DNA of 64,000 nucleotides from Paucidesulfovibrio sp036541255 (GTDB taxonomy: Bacteria > Desulfobacterota > Desulfovibrionia > Desulfovibrionales > Desulfovibrionaceae), in the NCBI GenBank assembly GCA_036541255.1, contig JAZHDD010000067.1, positions 62,001-126,000 of the forward strand, given 5' to 3'. Each line of letters opens with the position of its first letter. Positions within the stretch are counted from its first letter, which is position 1. Positions 43,734 to 52,567 of this stretch are shown one piece after another. A program made the position numbers and the translations under genes. The notes beneath the pieces are model-generated. The model searched no databases. It was not told the origin of the DNA and saw nothing but the letters and a program-made list of their open reading frames with translations.

Positions 43734-44541
43734 GCTCCAGGGGTTTCTGGACGTGCTCGGTCTGGACGAGCAGCCCATGGGCATGGCCTATGAACGCAAG
43801 TGTCCCGAAGGCGGCAACGCCCCCAGGGAATGCGACATGCCCAGCTTGGAGGACGAGCAGGCAGGCACAGCGGATTTCCGGGGCGTGTTCGAAAATTTTT
43901 CCTGCGTGTTCAAGCATATCTGGATTCTGCGCCGCAAGGGCGATCCGGCCTGGTTCAACCCGGGCCGGTGCGGCTGCATGGGCGCGGCGCAGTATCTCGG
44001 CTTTCGCAAGGGCCCGTTTCGCTTCGTGGCCCATTACGTAAGCACGGGCATGCCGCATGTGGAAGGCGAGTGCTATACGGATTCGCCCGAATCCTTTGAC
44101 GTCCTGTACGCGGCCATGGACCCCCAGCCCGCTCCCGCGCCCTATTGCGTGTTCCGCAGACTCTCGGATTATCCGAGCGGGACCCGCCCCGAACTGGTGA
44201 CCTTTTTTGCCCGGCCCGAGGTCATGAGCGGCCTGCATCAGTACATCACCTTCCTGACCTGCGACGCCGAAAGCGTGGCCTCGCCCTGGGGTTCAGGTTG
44301 CAGTACGCTCGTGACCTGGCCCCTGCTGTACCGGCGACGCGGACAGACGCGGGCCGTGCTCGGCGGTTGGGACCCCTCCATGCGCAAACTTCTCAAGACC
44401 GACGAGCTGTTTCTCACCGTGCCCCTGCACCTGTATGAGCAGATGGTGGAGCGTTGGCATGAATCCTTCCTGGGAGGGGCGCGCTGGCAGGCCCAGCGCA
44501 AGAAGATCGAGCGCAGCAAAAAGGTCTGGGGCGAAGTTTAG
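43720..44541 (+). CDS. DUF169 family protein
   Basis: 273 residues starting MNTDKLQGFLDVLGLDEQPM with GGAGG six bases upstream. DUF169 features: LGLDEQPMGMAY at the N-terminus, FENFSCVFKHIW, PGRCGCMGAAQYLGF (paired cysteines), YCVFRRLSDY, and GSGCSTLVTWPLL with a further Cys. Function of the family is unknown; it is common in anaerobes, where its conserved cysteines suggest metal or redox chemistry. Paired with the secreted Cys-rich gene by a 14-base overlap. Confidence 0.72.
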   Translation: MNTDKLQGFLDVLGLDEQPMGMAYERKCPEGGNAPRECDMPSLEDEQAGTADFRGVFENFSCVFKHIWILRRKGDPAWFNPGRCGCMGAAQYLGFRKGPFRFVAHYVSTGMPHVEGECYTDSPESFDVLYAAMDPQPAPAPYCVFRRLSDYPSGTRPELVTFFARPEVMSGLHQYITFLTCDAESVASPWGSGCSTLVTWPLLYRRRGQTRAVLGGWDPSMRKLLKTDELFLTVPLHLYEQMVERWHESFLGGARWQAQRKKIERSKKVWGEV

Positions 44542-44565
44542 GGACAGAGAAAAAAAGAAGAAGTT

Positions 44566-44599
44566 GCCTTTGGCGGCCAGTGGGCCGAGGCCCCCGGGA
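44566..44599. repeat. Degenerate copy of the palindromic element
   Basis: GCCTTTGGCGGCCAGTGGGC and the following CGAGGCCCCCGGGA resemble the element at 38381 (GCCTCCGGCGGCCAAGGGGC). Core hairpin is GGGCC-GA-GGCCC (44582-44593). Confidence 0.45.
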
Positions 44600-44609
44600 A
44601 AAGAGGTCG

Positions 44610-45647
44610 CTATTTCGACAGGATGCCGAACCGTTGTCCGTCATGCTGTTGGATTGTGATTCCGGCTTTGCGCCAGGCTTGGCGCAGCTCCGCTCCGTGG
44701 CCCATGACCTCCCCGGAAAAGCGCCTGGGCGCGAACAGGATGTTCGGGCCGGGGCCGAGGTTCGCGGCCCGCGCGCGGACATGGTCGAACAGGGCCAGGG
44801 AACGCACCATCTGGCCCAGAGCCGGATGCCAGGGACCGTCCAGAATGGCCGGGAGCAGGTCCGGCTCGGGGTGCAGACCGATGCGGATCACCGGAATGTT
44901 TCGGCTCCAGAGCGCGCCAAGGGCTGCGGCCAGTTCCTGGCGCGTCCGGGCCAGACTCCAGGGGCGGTAGGTCTTTTCGCGCCATTGCCGGGCCAGGAGC
45001 GTGCCATCGATGACCAGGCAGGGGTAGAGCCGCACGGCCTCGGGCTGCAGGGCCAGGGTCCGGGCCACATCACGCTGGAAGGTTCCGGGCTGGTCTCCGG
45101 GCAGGCCCGGCATGAGCTGGACGCCAAGGTCGAGCCCGGCAACGCGCACGTTTTCGCAGCCCTGAAGGGCTGTCTCCGAATCATATCCCCGGCCCGAGGC
45201 CCGCAGGGCAGCGGAGTCGAAGCTCTGGATGCCCAGCTCGACCATGTCCAGGCCCAGCCCTTTGAGCCGGGCGAGCATTGCCGGGTCGGTGTGGTCGGGT
45301 CGGGTGGAACAGCGCACGCGGACCACAAGACCGCTGGCGCGGTGGAGAGCGGCCAGTTTCAGGAAGCGTTCGGGCCATGGTTCGGGCAGTGCCGTGAACG
45401 TGCCGCCGTAGAAAGCCAGCTCCAGCGTTCTGGTGGAGGCGTTCAGGGCAACTTGTTCCAGGTGGGCGCGCAGGCTTTCATAGTGCGTTTCCAGGGGCTG
45501 TGCCGTCTGTCCGGTCTGGAGATGCTGGCCGCAAAAGGCGCAGCGGTGCGGACAGCCCGCAAAGGGAAGAAAAACGGGCCGCATTTGCGGCCCGTACTGT
45601 TTGCGGTCCGTAAGCGGGTCGGGATGGGCGAAGCGGATCAGTCGCAT
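44610..45647 (-). CDS. Radical SAM protein (Elp3-like group without acetyltransferase domain)
   Basis: 345 residues. The cluster motif is FAGCPHRCAFCGQ near residue 32 (CxxxCxxC); YGGTFTALP, VELGIQSFDSAALRASGRGY and VQLMPGLPGDQPGTFQRDV match the Elp3/HemN-like radical-SAM barrel. The C-terminal part has no second domain that I recognise. Function unknown; it may modify tRNA or another small target. The ATG lies 14 bases after the DegT stop, with no strong ribosome site. It is the last gene of the minus-strand set beside the glycan locus. Confidence 0.72.
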   Translation of the reverse strand: MRLIRFAHPDPLTDRKQYGPQMRPVFLPFAGCPHRCAFCGQHLQTGQTAQPLETHYESLRAHLEQVALNASTRTLELAFYGGTFTALPEPWPERFLKLAALHRASGLVVRVRCSTRPDHTDPAMLARLKGLGLDMVELGIQSFDSAALRASGRGYDSETALQGCENVRVAGLDLGVQLMPGLPGDQPGTFQRDVARTLALQPEAVRLYPCLVIDGTLLARQWREKTYRPWSLARTRQELAAALGALWSRNIPVIRIGLHPEPDLLPAILDGPWHPALGQMVRSLALFDHVRARAANLGPGPNILFAPRRFSGEVMGHGAELRQAWRKAGITIQQHDGQRFGILSK

Positions 45648-45661
45648 CCCGGGTCCGGCCT

Positions 45662-46792
45662 TCAGCGGGTCAGCGCGGCGCAGATCGCGGCCTGGTCCGC
45701 CTCGCTCAGATAAGGGTGCATGGGCAGGCTGAAGATGCGTGCGCCTGCGGCCTCGCTCACGGGCATGTCGCCCTGGCCGTAGCCCAGATTCGCGTAGGCG
45801 CCCTGCAAATGCAGGGGTTTGGGATAGTAAATGGCCGTGGGAATGCCCTCGGCCTGGAGCGCGGCCTGGAGCGCGGAGCGATGCGCGGTATCGCGGGCCT
45901 GGACCGAATACTGGGCCCAGACGCTGGTCATGCCGTCCGGGATTACGGGCAGAATCAACCCGCTGTTTTCGAGCTTTTCGTTGTAGCGGGCGGCGACCTT
46001 GTTGCGCAGTTCGATCTCTTCGCTGAAGATGGCCAGCTTGGGCAGCATGATGGCGGCCTGGAGCGTGTCCATGCGGGCGTTCAGGCCGATGCGCACGTTT
46101 TCGTATTTGTCTTCGGCACTTTGGCCGTGCACGCGCAACGAGTGCATCACGCCCTGAATCTCGTCCGAGTCGGTGAAGCACATGCCGCCGTCACCGTAAC
46201 AGCCCAGGGGCTTGGCCGGGAAGAACGAAGTGCAGGCCACGTCGCCCAGGGCCGCGGTGCGGGTGCCCTTGTAGGTCGCGCCAAAGGACTGGGCTCCGTC
46301 CACGATGACCTTCAGGCCGTTGTCCCGTGCGATCTTCAGAATGGCGTCATAGTCGGCGGGCAGGCCGAAGAGGTCCACGGGCATGACGGCCCGGGCCTGG
46401 AGTTCGGGCCGCGCAATGGCGAGGTCGTGAATGGCCGCGTCGAGTTTGGCCGGGTCCATGTTGTAGGTGGCCGGGTCGATGTCCACGAAAACCGGGGTTG
46501 CGCCCACCAGGGCGATGGTCTCGGCTGTGGCCATGAAGGTGAAAGGCGAGGTGAACACGGCGTGGCCCGGTCCGATGCCCAGGGCCATCAGGGCCAGCAT
46601 CAGGGCGTCCGTTCCCGAGCCGCAGGAAAGCGCATGCTTGGTGCCGGCAAAGGTTGCGGCTTTTTGCTCGAATTCGCGCAGTTCCGGCCCCATGATATAT
46701 TGACCGTGTGCCAGTACGTTCTGGATGTTCTGATTGACCTCGTCCTGGATGCGGGCGAATTGGGTCTTCAGGTCGATGAAAGGAATGCCCAT
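45662..46792 (-). CDS. DegT/DnrJ/EryC1 sugar aminotransferase (first of three)
   Basis: 376 residues. MGIPFIDLKTQFARIQDEVN is the WbpE-type beginning; TKHALSCGSGTDALMLALMAL, VDGAQSFGATYKG and the PLP Lys in SFFPAKPLGCYGDGGM are present, plus GLNARMDTLQAAI near the C-terminal half. It converts a 3- or 4-keto nucleotide sugar to the amino sugar. AAGGA lies six bases before the ATG. It is on the opposite strand from the main glycan genes, so it may serve another sugar, such as a 3-amino uronic acid. Confidence 0.85.
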   Translation of the reverse strand: MGIPFIDLKTQFARIQDEVNQNIQNVLAHGQYIMGPELREFEQKAATFAGTKHALSCGSGTDALMLALMALGIGPGHAVFTSPFTFMATAETIALVGATPVFVDIDPATYNMDPAKLDAAIHDLAIARPELQARAVMPVDLFGLPADYDAILKIARDNGLKVIVDGAQSFGATYKGTRTAALGDVACTSFFPAKPLGCYGDGGMCFTDSDEIQGVMHSLRVHGQSAEDKYENVRIGLNARMDTLQAAIMLPKLAIFSEEIELRNKVAARYNEKLENSGLILPVIPDGMTSVWAQYSVQARDTAHRSALQAALQAEGIPTAIYYPKPLHLQGAYANLGYGQGDMPVSEAAGARIFSLPMHPYLSEADQAAICAALTR

Positions 46793-46908
46793 GCGCTATC
46801 CTTGATTTTTCCCCGCGAACGGGGGTTGGTGGTTGAAGCGGATGCTCCCAACGGGTTGGCGGTAGCGGTTTTTGCGCTGCCGCGCAAGAGGAGGAGCTTG
46901 CTTCCGGG

Positions 46909-48246
46909 TCAGGGGAAGTCCCGGGGCGGGACCACCGGACCCCAGATTACTGCCTCGTCCTCCAGGATGCTTTCCCGCTCGGGCAGATGATCGGGCAGGG
47001 GGCTGAACTCCTCGGGCCGCTCCGACTTGACCCACCAGAGAAAGTGGCCCAGGCCCGGAACGTGCCGGCAGAGCAGCGTGTCGTGATCCCATTGAAAGGC
47101 CCGGTCCGTGAGCACGTAGCAGCGTCCGTCCAGGCAGAAATTACCCTTGGCGTTGGTGGAGACCGCGGTCCAGTCCGAGGCCCGCATGGCCGGGACTTCG
47201 CGTCCCGAGTCCTGGTCGTAGAAGCGGTTGCGCCCGTCCAGATCAAGCACGCGCAGCAGGCGGTGCAAAGGGGAATAATCCACGTTGAATTCGGGACGGC
47301 CCGCATAGGGCTTGAGATGCAACACACCGTTCCAGGTCTTGTAGCGCAGCTGGTTGTCCGAGAGCTGGTACTGGGCCAGCTTGCGGCTGAAGGGCACCTG
47401 CGTGTGCGTGGCCAGGTCCCAGGCGGTCCTGCGGCCGTCCGGCGCGGTGAGCACGAGATAGTGGTCCTGAAAGCGGGCCGAACTGAACGGGCCGCCCTTG
47501 GCCTCGAAGCGTTGGATGATTTCGTTGTTGTGCACGTTGAGGAGCTGTACCCCGCCCCCGGCAGAAACAACGAAAAGGACGCCGCCATCGGGGCCGAATC
47601 CCAGAGCCAGGACCGATCCGGTGCTGAGCGCGGGCCGCAGGCGGCCCGTGGCCGAGCCGAGCAGCACCTGCCCGTCGGCCAGGGCCACGGCCAGATCGTC
47701 ACCCGTGGGCGAAACCGCAATGGCCGCGACGGCTCCGGGCAGCTCCTGGACATGCGTTCGGGAACAGCCGGCCACGTCATACACATAGACCTTGTCCGGC
47801 TCGTCGCCCATGGCCGCAAGGTAGCGGGCCTCGGCCCGCCAGGCCATGTTGCGCACCGGACCGGGCAGGTTCGCGTCCACGCCCGAGCAGTTGCGCGCGC
47901 CGTAGACGCGCAGTCCGCCGTCCAGCAGTCCGATGGCCAGGGCCGTGTCGAATCCTTGGTAGTCCGTGGCGTTCTGCGTCAGGTCCAGGGTCACGGGGTC
48001 GCGGGACAACAGTTCGTAGCCGGGCGGAAAATCCTCGCCCACGTCCACGCGGGGCGGTTCGTAGAGCGTGGAGACGCGGAAGGCCTGTGCGTCGCGCGTC
48101 AGGGCCAGATATTCGGTCAGGGACAGCCCGGCAAAGGCGTTTTCTTCCGTGGGCATTTGCCGCCCGGAACAGCCAAAGGAAGCGGCAAGGGCCGCAAGGC
48201 TCAGCAGCAGGACCGCAACCGCCCGGAAACGCGCGAGAATCAGCAT
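46909..48246 (-). CDS. Predicted lipoprotein with beta-propeller-like repeats
   Basis: 445 residues from the ATG at 48244-48246: MLILARFRAVAVLLLSLAAL..SFGC is a lipoprotein signal with the lipobox Cys. The rest alternates short strands with WD/propeller-like units (LPGAVAAIAVSPTGDDLAVALADG, STGSVLALGFGPDGGVLFVV), so a propeller scaffold is likely. No family name is assigned. It lies between the first DegT gene and asnB, divergent from asnB; a longer frame to 48339 is open but lacks the signal peptide at its start. Confidence 0.6.
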   Translation of the reverse strand: MLILARFRAVAVLLLSLAALAASFGCSGRQMPTEENAFAGLSLTEYLALTRDAQAFRVSTLYEPPRVDVGEDFPPGYELLSRDPVTLDLTQNATDYQGFDTALAIGLLDGGLRVYGARNCSGVDANLPGPVRNMAWRAEARYLAAMGDEPDKVYVYDVAGCSRTHVQELPGAVAAIAVSPTGDDLAVALADGQVLLGSATGRLRPALSTGSVLALGFGPDGGVLFVVSAGGGVQLLNVHNNEIIQRFEAKGGPFSSARFQDHYLVLTAPDGRRTAWDLATHTQVPFSRKLAQYQLSDNQLRYKTWNGVLHLKPYAGRPEFNVDYSPLHRLLRVLDLDGRNRFYDQDSGREVPAMRASDWTAVSTNAKGNFCLDGRCYVLTDRAFQWDHDTLLCRHVPGLGHFLWWVKSERPEEFSPLPDHLPERESILEDEAVIWGPVVPPRDFP

Positions 48247-48347
48247 GTCGCGGAATGTACTCCAAACGCGAACCAGCCGCAAGCCATGGAGCGCCGGGCC
48301 TGTTGTTGTCTTGCCCGCGCCGCACAGGGCTGATAACATATCGAAAG

Positions 48348-50306
48348 ATGTGCGGAATCGCTGGAATCCATAACCGCGGGAACGAGCCCGGCCCGGCCCG
48401 GGAAGCGGCCCTGCGCGCCATGACCGGCTGCCTGGCCCATCGCGGCCCGGACAGCCACGGCCTGTTTTTCGACCGCCATCTAGCCTTGGGGCACCGTCGT
48501 CTGGCCATACTCGACCTGTCCGAGGCCGGGGCCCAGCCCATGACCTCGGCTGATGGCCGCTACACCCTGGCGCTCAACGGCGAAATCTACAACCACATTG
48601 TCCTGCGCCAAGAACTTGGCACGCAGGACTGGCGCGGCCATTCCGACACCGAGACCGTGCTTGCGGCCTTTTGCCGCTGGCAGCCGGAGCAGGTCCTGGA
48701 GCGCTTGCGCGGCATGTTCGCCCTGGCCCTCTGGGATGCGCACGAATCCGTGCTACTCCTGGCCCGGGACCGCATGGGCGAAAAGCCTTTGTATTATGCC
48801 GACATGGGCGACACGCTGCTCTTTGCCTCCGAACTCAAGGCCTTGCGCGCCCATCCGGCCTTTCCCCCGGACATCGACCGCGACGCCGTGGCCGCCTATC
48901 TGCGCCGCTCCTGCGTGCCCGCGCCCCTGACCATCTATGCGGGGGCACGCAAGCTTCTGCCCGGCCATTTCCTGCGCCTGACCTCTGCTGGTTTGGGACG
49001 GCCCGAACCGTACTGGTCCTTGCGCGAGGTTGTGGAGCGAGGCGAGAGAGCGCCATTTTCCGGCGGCCCCGATCAAGCCCTGGACGAGCTGGACAGATTG
49101 CTGCGCGAAGCCGTGCAGGGCCAGATGCTTTCGGACGTGCCCCTGGGCGCGCTGCTTTCCGGCGGCATTGATTCGTCACTTGTGGCGGCGATCATGCGCG
49201 CCGAACATTCCGGCGTCGTACGCACCTTCACCGTGGGCTCGGACGACCCCGCCTATGACGAGTCCGGCCCGGCCCGGGCAGTGGCCCGCCACCTGGGCAC
49301 CGAGCACACGGAATTGCGCGTGCGGCCCCGGGACGCCCTGGGCCTCGTGCCCTTGCTGGCCGATATCTACGACGAGCCTTTTGCGGACGCTTCGCAACTG
49401 CCCACGCGCCTGATCTGCGCCCTGACCCGCGAACATGTCACGGTCTGTCTGTCCGGTGACGGCGGGGACGAGCTGTTCGCGGGCTACAACCGCCATGTCT
49501 GGGCTCCGGGCCTGTGGCGGCGGCTGCGTTGTTTTCCCGCGCCGTTGCGCCGAGCCCTGGCCGCCCTGATCCGTGCCGTGCCGCCTTGCCGCATGGATGC
49601 GGCCTTCGGGTTTTTTTCGCCGCTGCTGCCCGGCAGACTGCGTCAGCGCACGCCCGGCCAGAAGCTGCACAAGCTGGCCCAGGCCCTGCCTGCGTCCGAT
49701 CAAAAGGAATTGTACGCCCTGCTGGCCTCGATCTGGCCGGACCCGGCAACGCTGCTGCTGCAAGGGCGGGAACCGTTTTTGCCCGGCGCGGACCCGGCCT
49801 TGGAGCTTTCCGGCGGCTCGTTCCAACGCTGGATGCGCTTTGCAGACACGGCCACGTATCTGCCCGACGACATTTTGGTGAAGGTGGACCGGGCCGCCAT
49901 GAGCGTTTCTCTGGAAACGCGTGCGCCCTACCTGGATCACAAGGTGGCGGAGTTCGCCTGGAGCCTGCCCGATGCGCTGCTTTCGGAGCCGGGCCGGGGC
50001 AAGCTGCTCTTGCGCCGCCTGCTGGAGCGTTATGTACCGCCGGAATTGACCGAACGGCCCAAAACCGGATTCGGTGTGCCGCTGGGCTCCTGGCTGCGTT
50101 CGGAGCTGCGTCCGTGGGCCGAGGAACTGCTCGCGCCGCAGCGCCTGGAGCGCGAAGGGTTTTTCCGGTCCGCACCGATCCGCGCGGCCTGGCAGGAACA
50201 TCTTTCGGGCCGGGCCGACAACGAATACCGGCTTTGGAACATCCTCATGTTCCAGTCCTGGCTGGAACGCTGGGGCGGCGCGCCAGGGGAGGACTTTGCC
50301 TCGTGA
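48348..50306 (+). CDS. asnB: Glutamine-hydrolysing asparagine synthase (AsnB), glycan-cluster copy
   Basis: 652 residues. Class II amidotransferase domain with catalytic Cys2 in MCGIAGIHNRG, CLAHRGPDSHG and LNGEIYNH; synthetase domain with the pyrophosphatase motif LSGGIDSSLVAAI near 260 and the LSGDGGDELFAGYNRH segment. Such copies in surface-glycan loci often amidate sugar acids rather than make asparagine; the target here is not known. It starts the plus-strand glycan operon, and its stop overlaps the GT4 start (GTGA). Confidence 0.87.
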   Translation: MCGIAGIHNRGNEPGPAREAALRAMTGCLAHRGPDSHGLFFDRHLALGHRRLAILDLSEAGAQPMTSADGRYTLALNGEIYNHIVLRQELGTQDWRGHSDTETVLAAFCRWQPEQVLERLRGMFALALWDAHESVLLLARDRMGEKPLYYADMGDTLLFASELKALRAHPAFPPDIDRDAVAAYLRRSCVPAPLTIYAGARKLLPGHFLRLTSAGLGRPEPYWSLREVVERGERAPFSGGPDQALDELDRLLREAVQGQMLSDVPLGALLSGGIDSSLVAAIMRAEHSGVVRTFTVGSDDPAYDESGPARAVARHLGTEHTELRVRPRDALGLVPLLADIYDEPFADASQLPTRLICALTREHVTVCLSGDGGDELFAGYNRHVWAPGLWRRLRCFPAPLRRALAALIRAVPPCRMDAAFGFFSPLLPGRLRQRTPGQKLHKLAQALPASDQKELYALLASIWPDPATLLLQGREPFLPGADPALELSGGSFQRWMRFADTATYLPDDILVKVDRAAMSVSLETRAPYLDHKVAEFAWSLPDALLSEPGRGKLLLRRLLERYVPPELTERPKTGFGVPLGSWLRSELRPWAEELLAPQRLEREGFFRSAPIRAAWQEHLSGRADNEYRLWNILMFQSWLERWGGAPGEDFAS

Positions 50307-51424
50307 AGATCTGCGTCATTGCGGGCTATGCCCCGTCCCTGCTGAATTTTCGTGGGCCGCTTCTGCGGGCCATGGTCGAATGCGGCCACGAGGTCGCGGC
50401 CCTGGCCCCGTCCGAGGACGTCGACGGCGTGGCCCAGGGGCTGGCCGAACTGGGCGTTTCCTTCCGGCCCGTGCGCTTGTCGCGCCGGGGCATGAATCCG
50501 CTCAAGGACTACGCCACCATCCTGGACCTGCGCGCGGCCCTGGAGACGGAGCAGGCCGAGCTGGTCTTCTCCTATACCATCAAGCCCGTGATCTACGGTT
50601 CCATGGCTGCGGGCCGGGCCGGGCTGAAGCGCATTTATTCGCTGGTCACGGGCCAGGGTCGCGTGTTCCAGAAACAGGGCTGGACCGGTCTGTTCCTGGG
50701 CGGGCTGGTCAAGGGGCTGTATCGGGGCGCCCTGCAATACAACAACTGCGTATTTTTCCAGAACCCTGACGACGAGCGCGTCTTTCGGGAAACGCGTATG
50801 CTGGCCCCGGATGCGCGCACAGTCGTGACCTACGGCACGGGCGTGGACCTGGATCATTTTGCTGAAACACCATTGCCGGACGGGCCGCCGGTATTCCTTT
50901 GCGTGGCCCGGCTGCTGCGTGAAAAAGGCCTGGCCGAACTGGCCGAGGCCGCCCGGCTGGTGCGCCGCGAGCACCCCGAGGCCGAATTCCGGCTGCTTGG
51001 GCCGTTCGAGGCCGGGCCCGGCGGGGTTTCCCGCGCCGAGGTCGAGGCTTGGGAACGGGAAGGGGGCTTGCGCCACCTGGGCGTGACCGGGGACGTGCGG
51101 CCCCATCTGGCCGAGGCCAGCGTGGCGGTGTTGCCGTCCTACTACGGCGAAGGCCTGCCGCGCAGTTTGCAGGAGGCGGCGGCCATGGGCCGGGCCGTGG
51201 TCACCACGGATCATCCGGGCTGCCGCGAGGCCGTGCGGGACGGGCAAAACGGCCTTTTGGTGCCGGTTCGCGACGCTGCGGCCTTGTCAGAAGCCCTGAA
51301 AGCGTTCATTCTGGACCCGGAAAAGGCGCGGCGCATGGGTCGCGCCTCGCGCGTCCTGGCCGAGGAGCGTTTCGACGTCCGTAAAATCAACGCGGCCTTG
51401 TTGCGGGAGATGGAATTGTGCTGA
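50303..51424 (+). CDS. Family 4 glycosyltransferase
   Basis: 373 residues, GTG start that overlaps the asnB stop. The GT-B fold is seen as VKICVIAGYAPSLLNFRGPL at the N-terminus, KRIYSLVTGQGRVFQKQG, and the nucleotide-sugar domain with VARLLREKGLAELAEAARLV, FRLLGPFE and the EX7E-type segment SYYGEGLPRSLQEAAAMGRAV. Retaining GT4 enzymes of Pgl-like loci add the second sugar to the lipid-linked one (PglA position). End overlaps the next gene by seven bases. Confidence 0.85.
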   Translation: MKICVIAGYAPSLLNFRGPLLRAMVECGHEVAALAPSEDVDGVAQGLAELGVSFRPVRLSRRGMNPLKDYATILDLRAALETEQAELVFSYTIKPVIYGSMAAGRAGLKRIYSLVTGQGRVFQKQGWTGLFLGGLVKGLYRGALQYNNCVFFQNPDDERVFRETRMLAPDARTVVTYGTGVDLDHFAETPLPDGPPVFLCVARLLREKGLAELAEAARLVRREHPEAEFRLLGPFEAGPGGVSRAEVEAWEREGGLRHLGVTGDVRPHLAEASVAVLPSYYGEGLPRSLQEAAAMGRAVVTTDHPGCREAVRDGQNGLLVPVRDAAALSEALKAFILDPEKARRMGRASRVLAEERFDVRKINAALLREMELC

Positions 51425-52050
51425 AAAGGGCGTTCGACCTGAGCGCGGCCCTGCTGCTGCTGACGCTGTTTTCGCCGCTGCTGCTCGGCGTGGCCCTGGC
51501 CGTGCGCCTCGGGCTCGGTCCGGGCGTGATTTTTCGTCAGGTGCGTCCGGGCTTTCGCGCCCGGCCCTTTACCATGTACAAATTTCGCACCATGCGTGAA
51601 GCTCAGGGTCCGGACGGACAGCCTCTGCCCGACTGCGATCGGCTTACGCGGCTGGGGCGCTTTTTGCGCTCCACCTCCCTGGACGAGCTGCCCGAGCTGG
51701 TCAACGTGCTGCGCGGGGACATGAGTCTTGTCGGCCCCCGGCCCCTGCTTATGCAATATGTTGATCGCTATACGTTTCAACAGGCCCGGCGCATGGAAGT
51801 TCGCCCCGGCATCACGGGCTGGGCCCAGGTCAAGGGGCGCAACGCGCTGTCCTGGGAAGAAAAGTTCGAACTGGACGTATGGTATGTGGACAACCGGAGC
51901 TTTGTGCTGGACCTGAAGATTCTGCTCCTGACCGCGGCCAGCGTGCTGCGCCGCGAGGGCGTCTGCCAGCCGGGTCACGCCACTGCCGAGGAATTCATGG
52001 GCTCTGCGGACGCGCCCGCGTCCAGGGCCAAAGCAACCAACGGAGAATGA
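51418..52050 (+). CDS. PglC-like phosphoglycosyltransferase
   Basis: 210 residues, GTG start overlapping the GT4 gene. One re-entrant membrane helix at the N-terminus (RAFDLSAALLLLTLFSPLLL), then the monotopic phosphoglycosyltransferase core: FRQVRPGFRARPFTMYKFRT, RFLRSTSLDELPELVNVLRG with the Asp-Glu pair, and SLVGPRPLL, RPGITGWAQVKGRN. It would transfer a sugar-1-phosphate from UDP to undecaprenyl phosphate. Length is that of PglC, not of the long WcaJ/WbaP forms. Confidence 0.88.
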   Translation: MLKRAFDLSAALLLLTLFSPLLLGVALAVRLGLGPGVIFRQVRPGFRARPFTMYKFRTMREAQGPDGQPLPDCDRLTRLGRFLRSTSLDELPELVNVLRGDMSLVGPRPLLMQYVDRYTFQQARRMEVRPGITGWAQVKGRNALSWEEKFELDVWYVDNRSFVLDLKILLLTAASVLRREGVCQPGHATAEEFMGSADAPASRAKATNGE

Positions 52051-52053
52051 GAT

Positions 52054-52476
52054 ATGCAGATCAAGACGATCCTTTTGCCTTTGGACGGCTCGCCCTCTTC
52101 GGACCGGGCCCTTGATTACGCCGTGGGATTCTGCGAACTGGTCGGGGCCAGGGCCGTGCTGCTGCACAGCCACCGCGCCTTGCCCGCGACCCTGGGCAAG
52201 CCCAATTTCGACGAGGCCATGGAACGCATGCAACAGGATTCCGCCGATGTGCTGCGCCCCTACCAGGACACCCTGGATCTGGCCGGAGTGGGATACACCA
52301 CGCGCATCGTGAGCGGGGCCACTGCCGAGGTCATCTTCGATGTGGCCAAGAGCGAGGGCTGCGACCTGATCATCATGGGTTCCAAGGGCAAGGGCAACCT
52401 GGAAGGCATGCTCGTGGGCAGCGTCACGCACAAGGTGCTGCACATCGCGCCCTGCCCGGTGTTGGTGATCCGCTAA
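52054..52476 (+). CDS. Universal stress protein (UspA family)
   Basis: 140 residues. MQIKTILLPLDGSPSSDRAL begins the fold and the ATP loop GSKGKGNLEGMLVGSVTHKV is complete (GxGxG-type with GS), so it is the ATP-binding kind. It sits three bases after the PglC-like gene inside the glycan operon, which is an unusual place. Role there unknown. Confidence 0.88.
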   Translation: MQIKTILLPLDGSPSSDRALDYAVGFCELVGARAVLLHSHRALPATLGKPNFDEAMERMQQDSADVLRPYQDTLDLAGVGYTTRIVSGATAEVIFDVAKSEGCDLIIMGSKGKGNLEGMLVGSVTHKVLHIAPCPVLVIR

Positions 52477-52567
52477 GGCGCGTCTTTCTGGACGCGGCAA
52501 AAGGAAAGCGGTATAGGGCCGTGACCTCGGAGGCCACGGCCTTCGTGAGCTTATTCAGGGAGAATCC

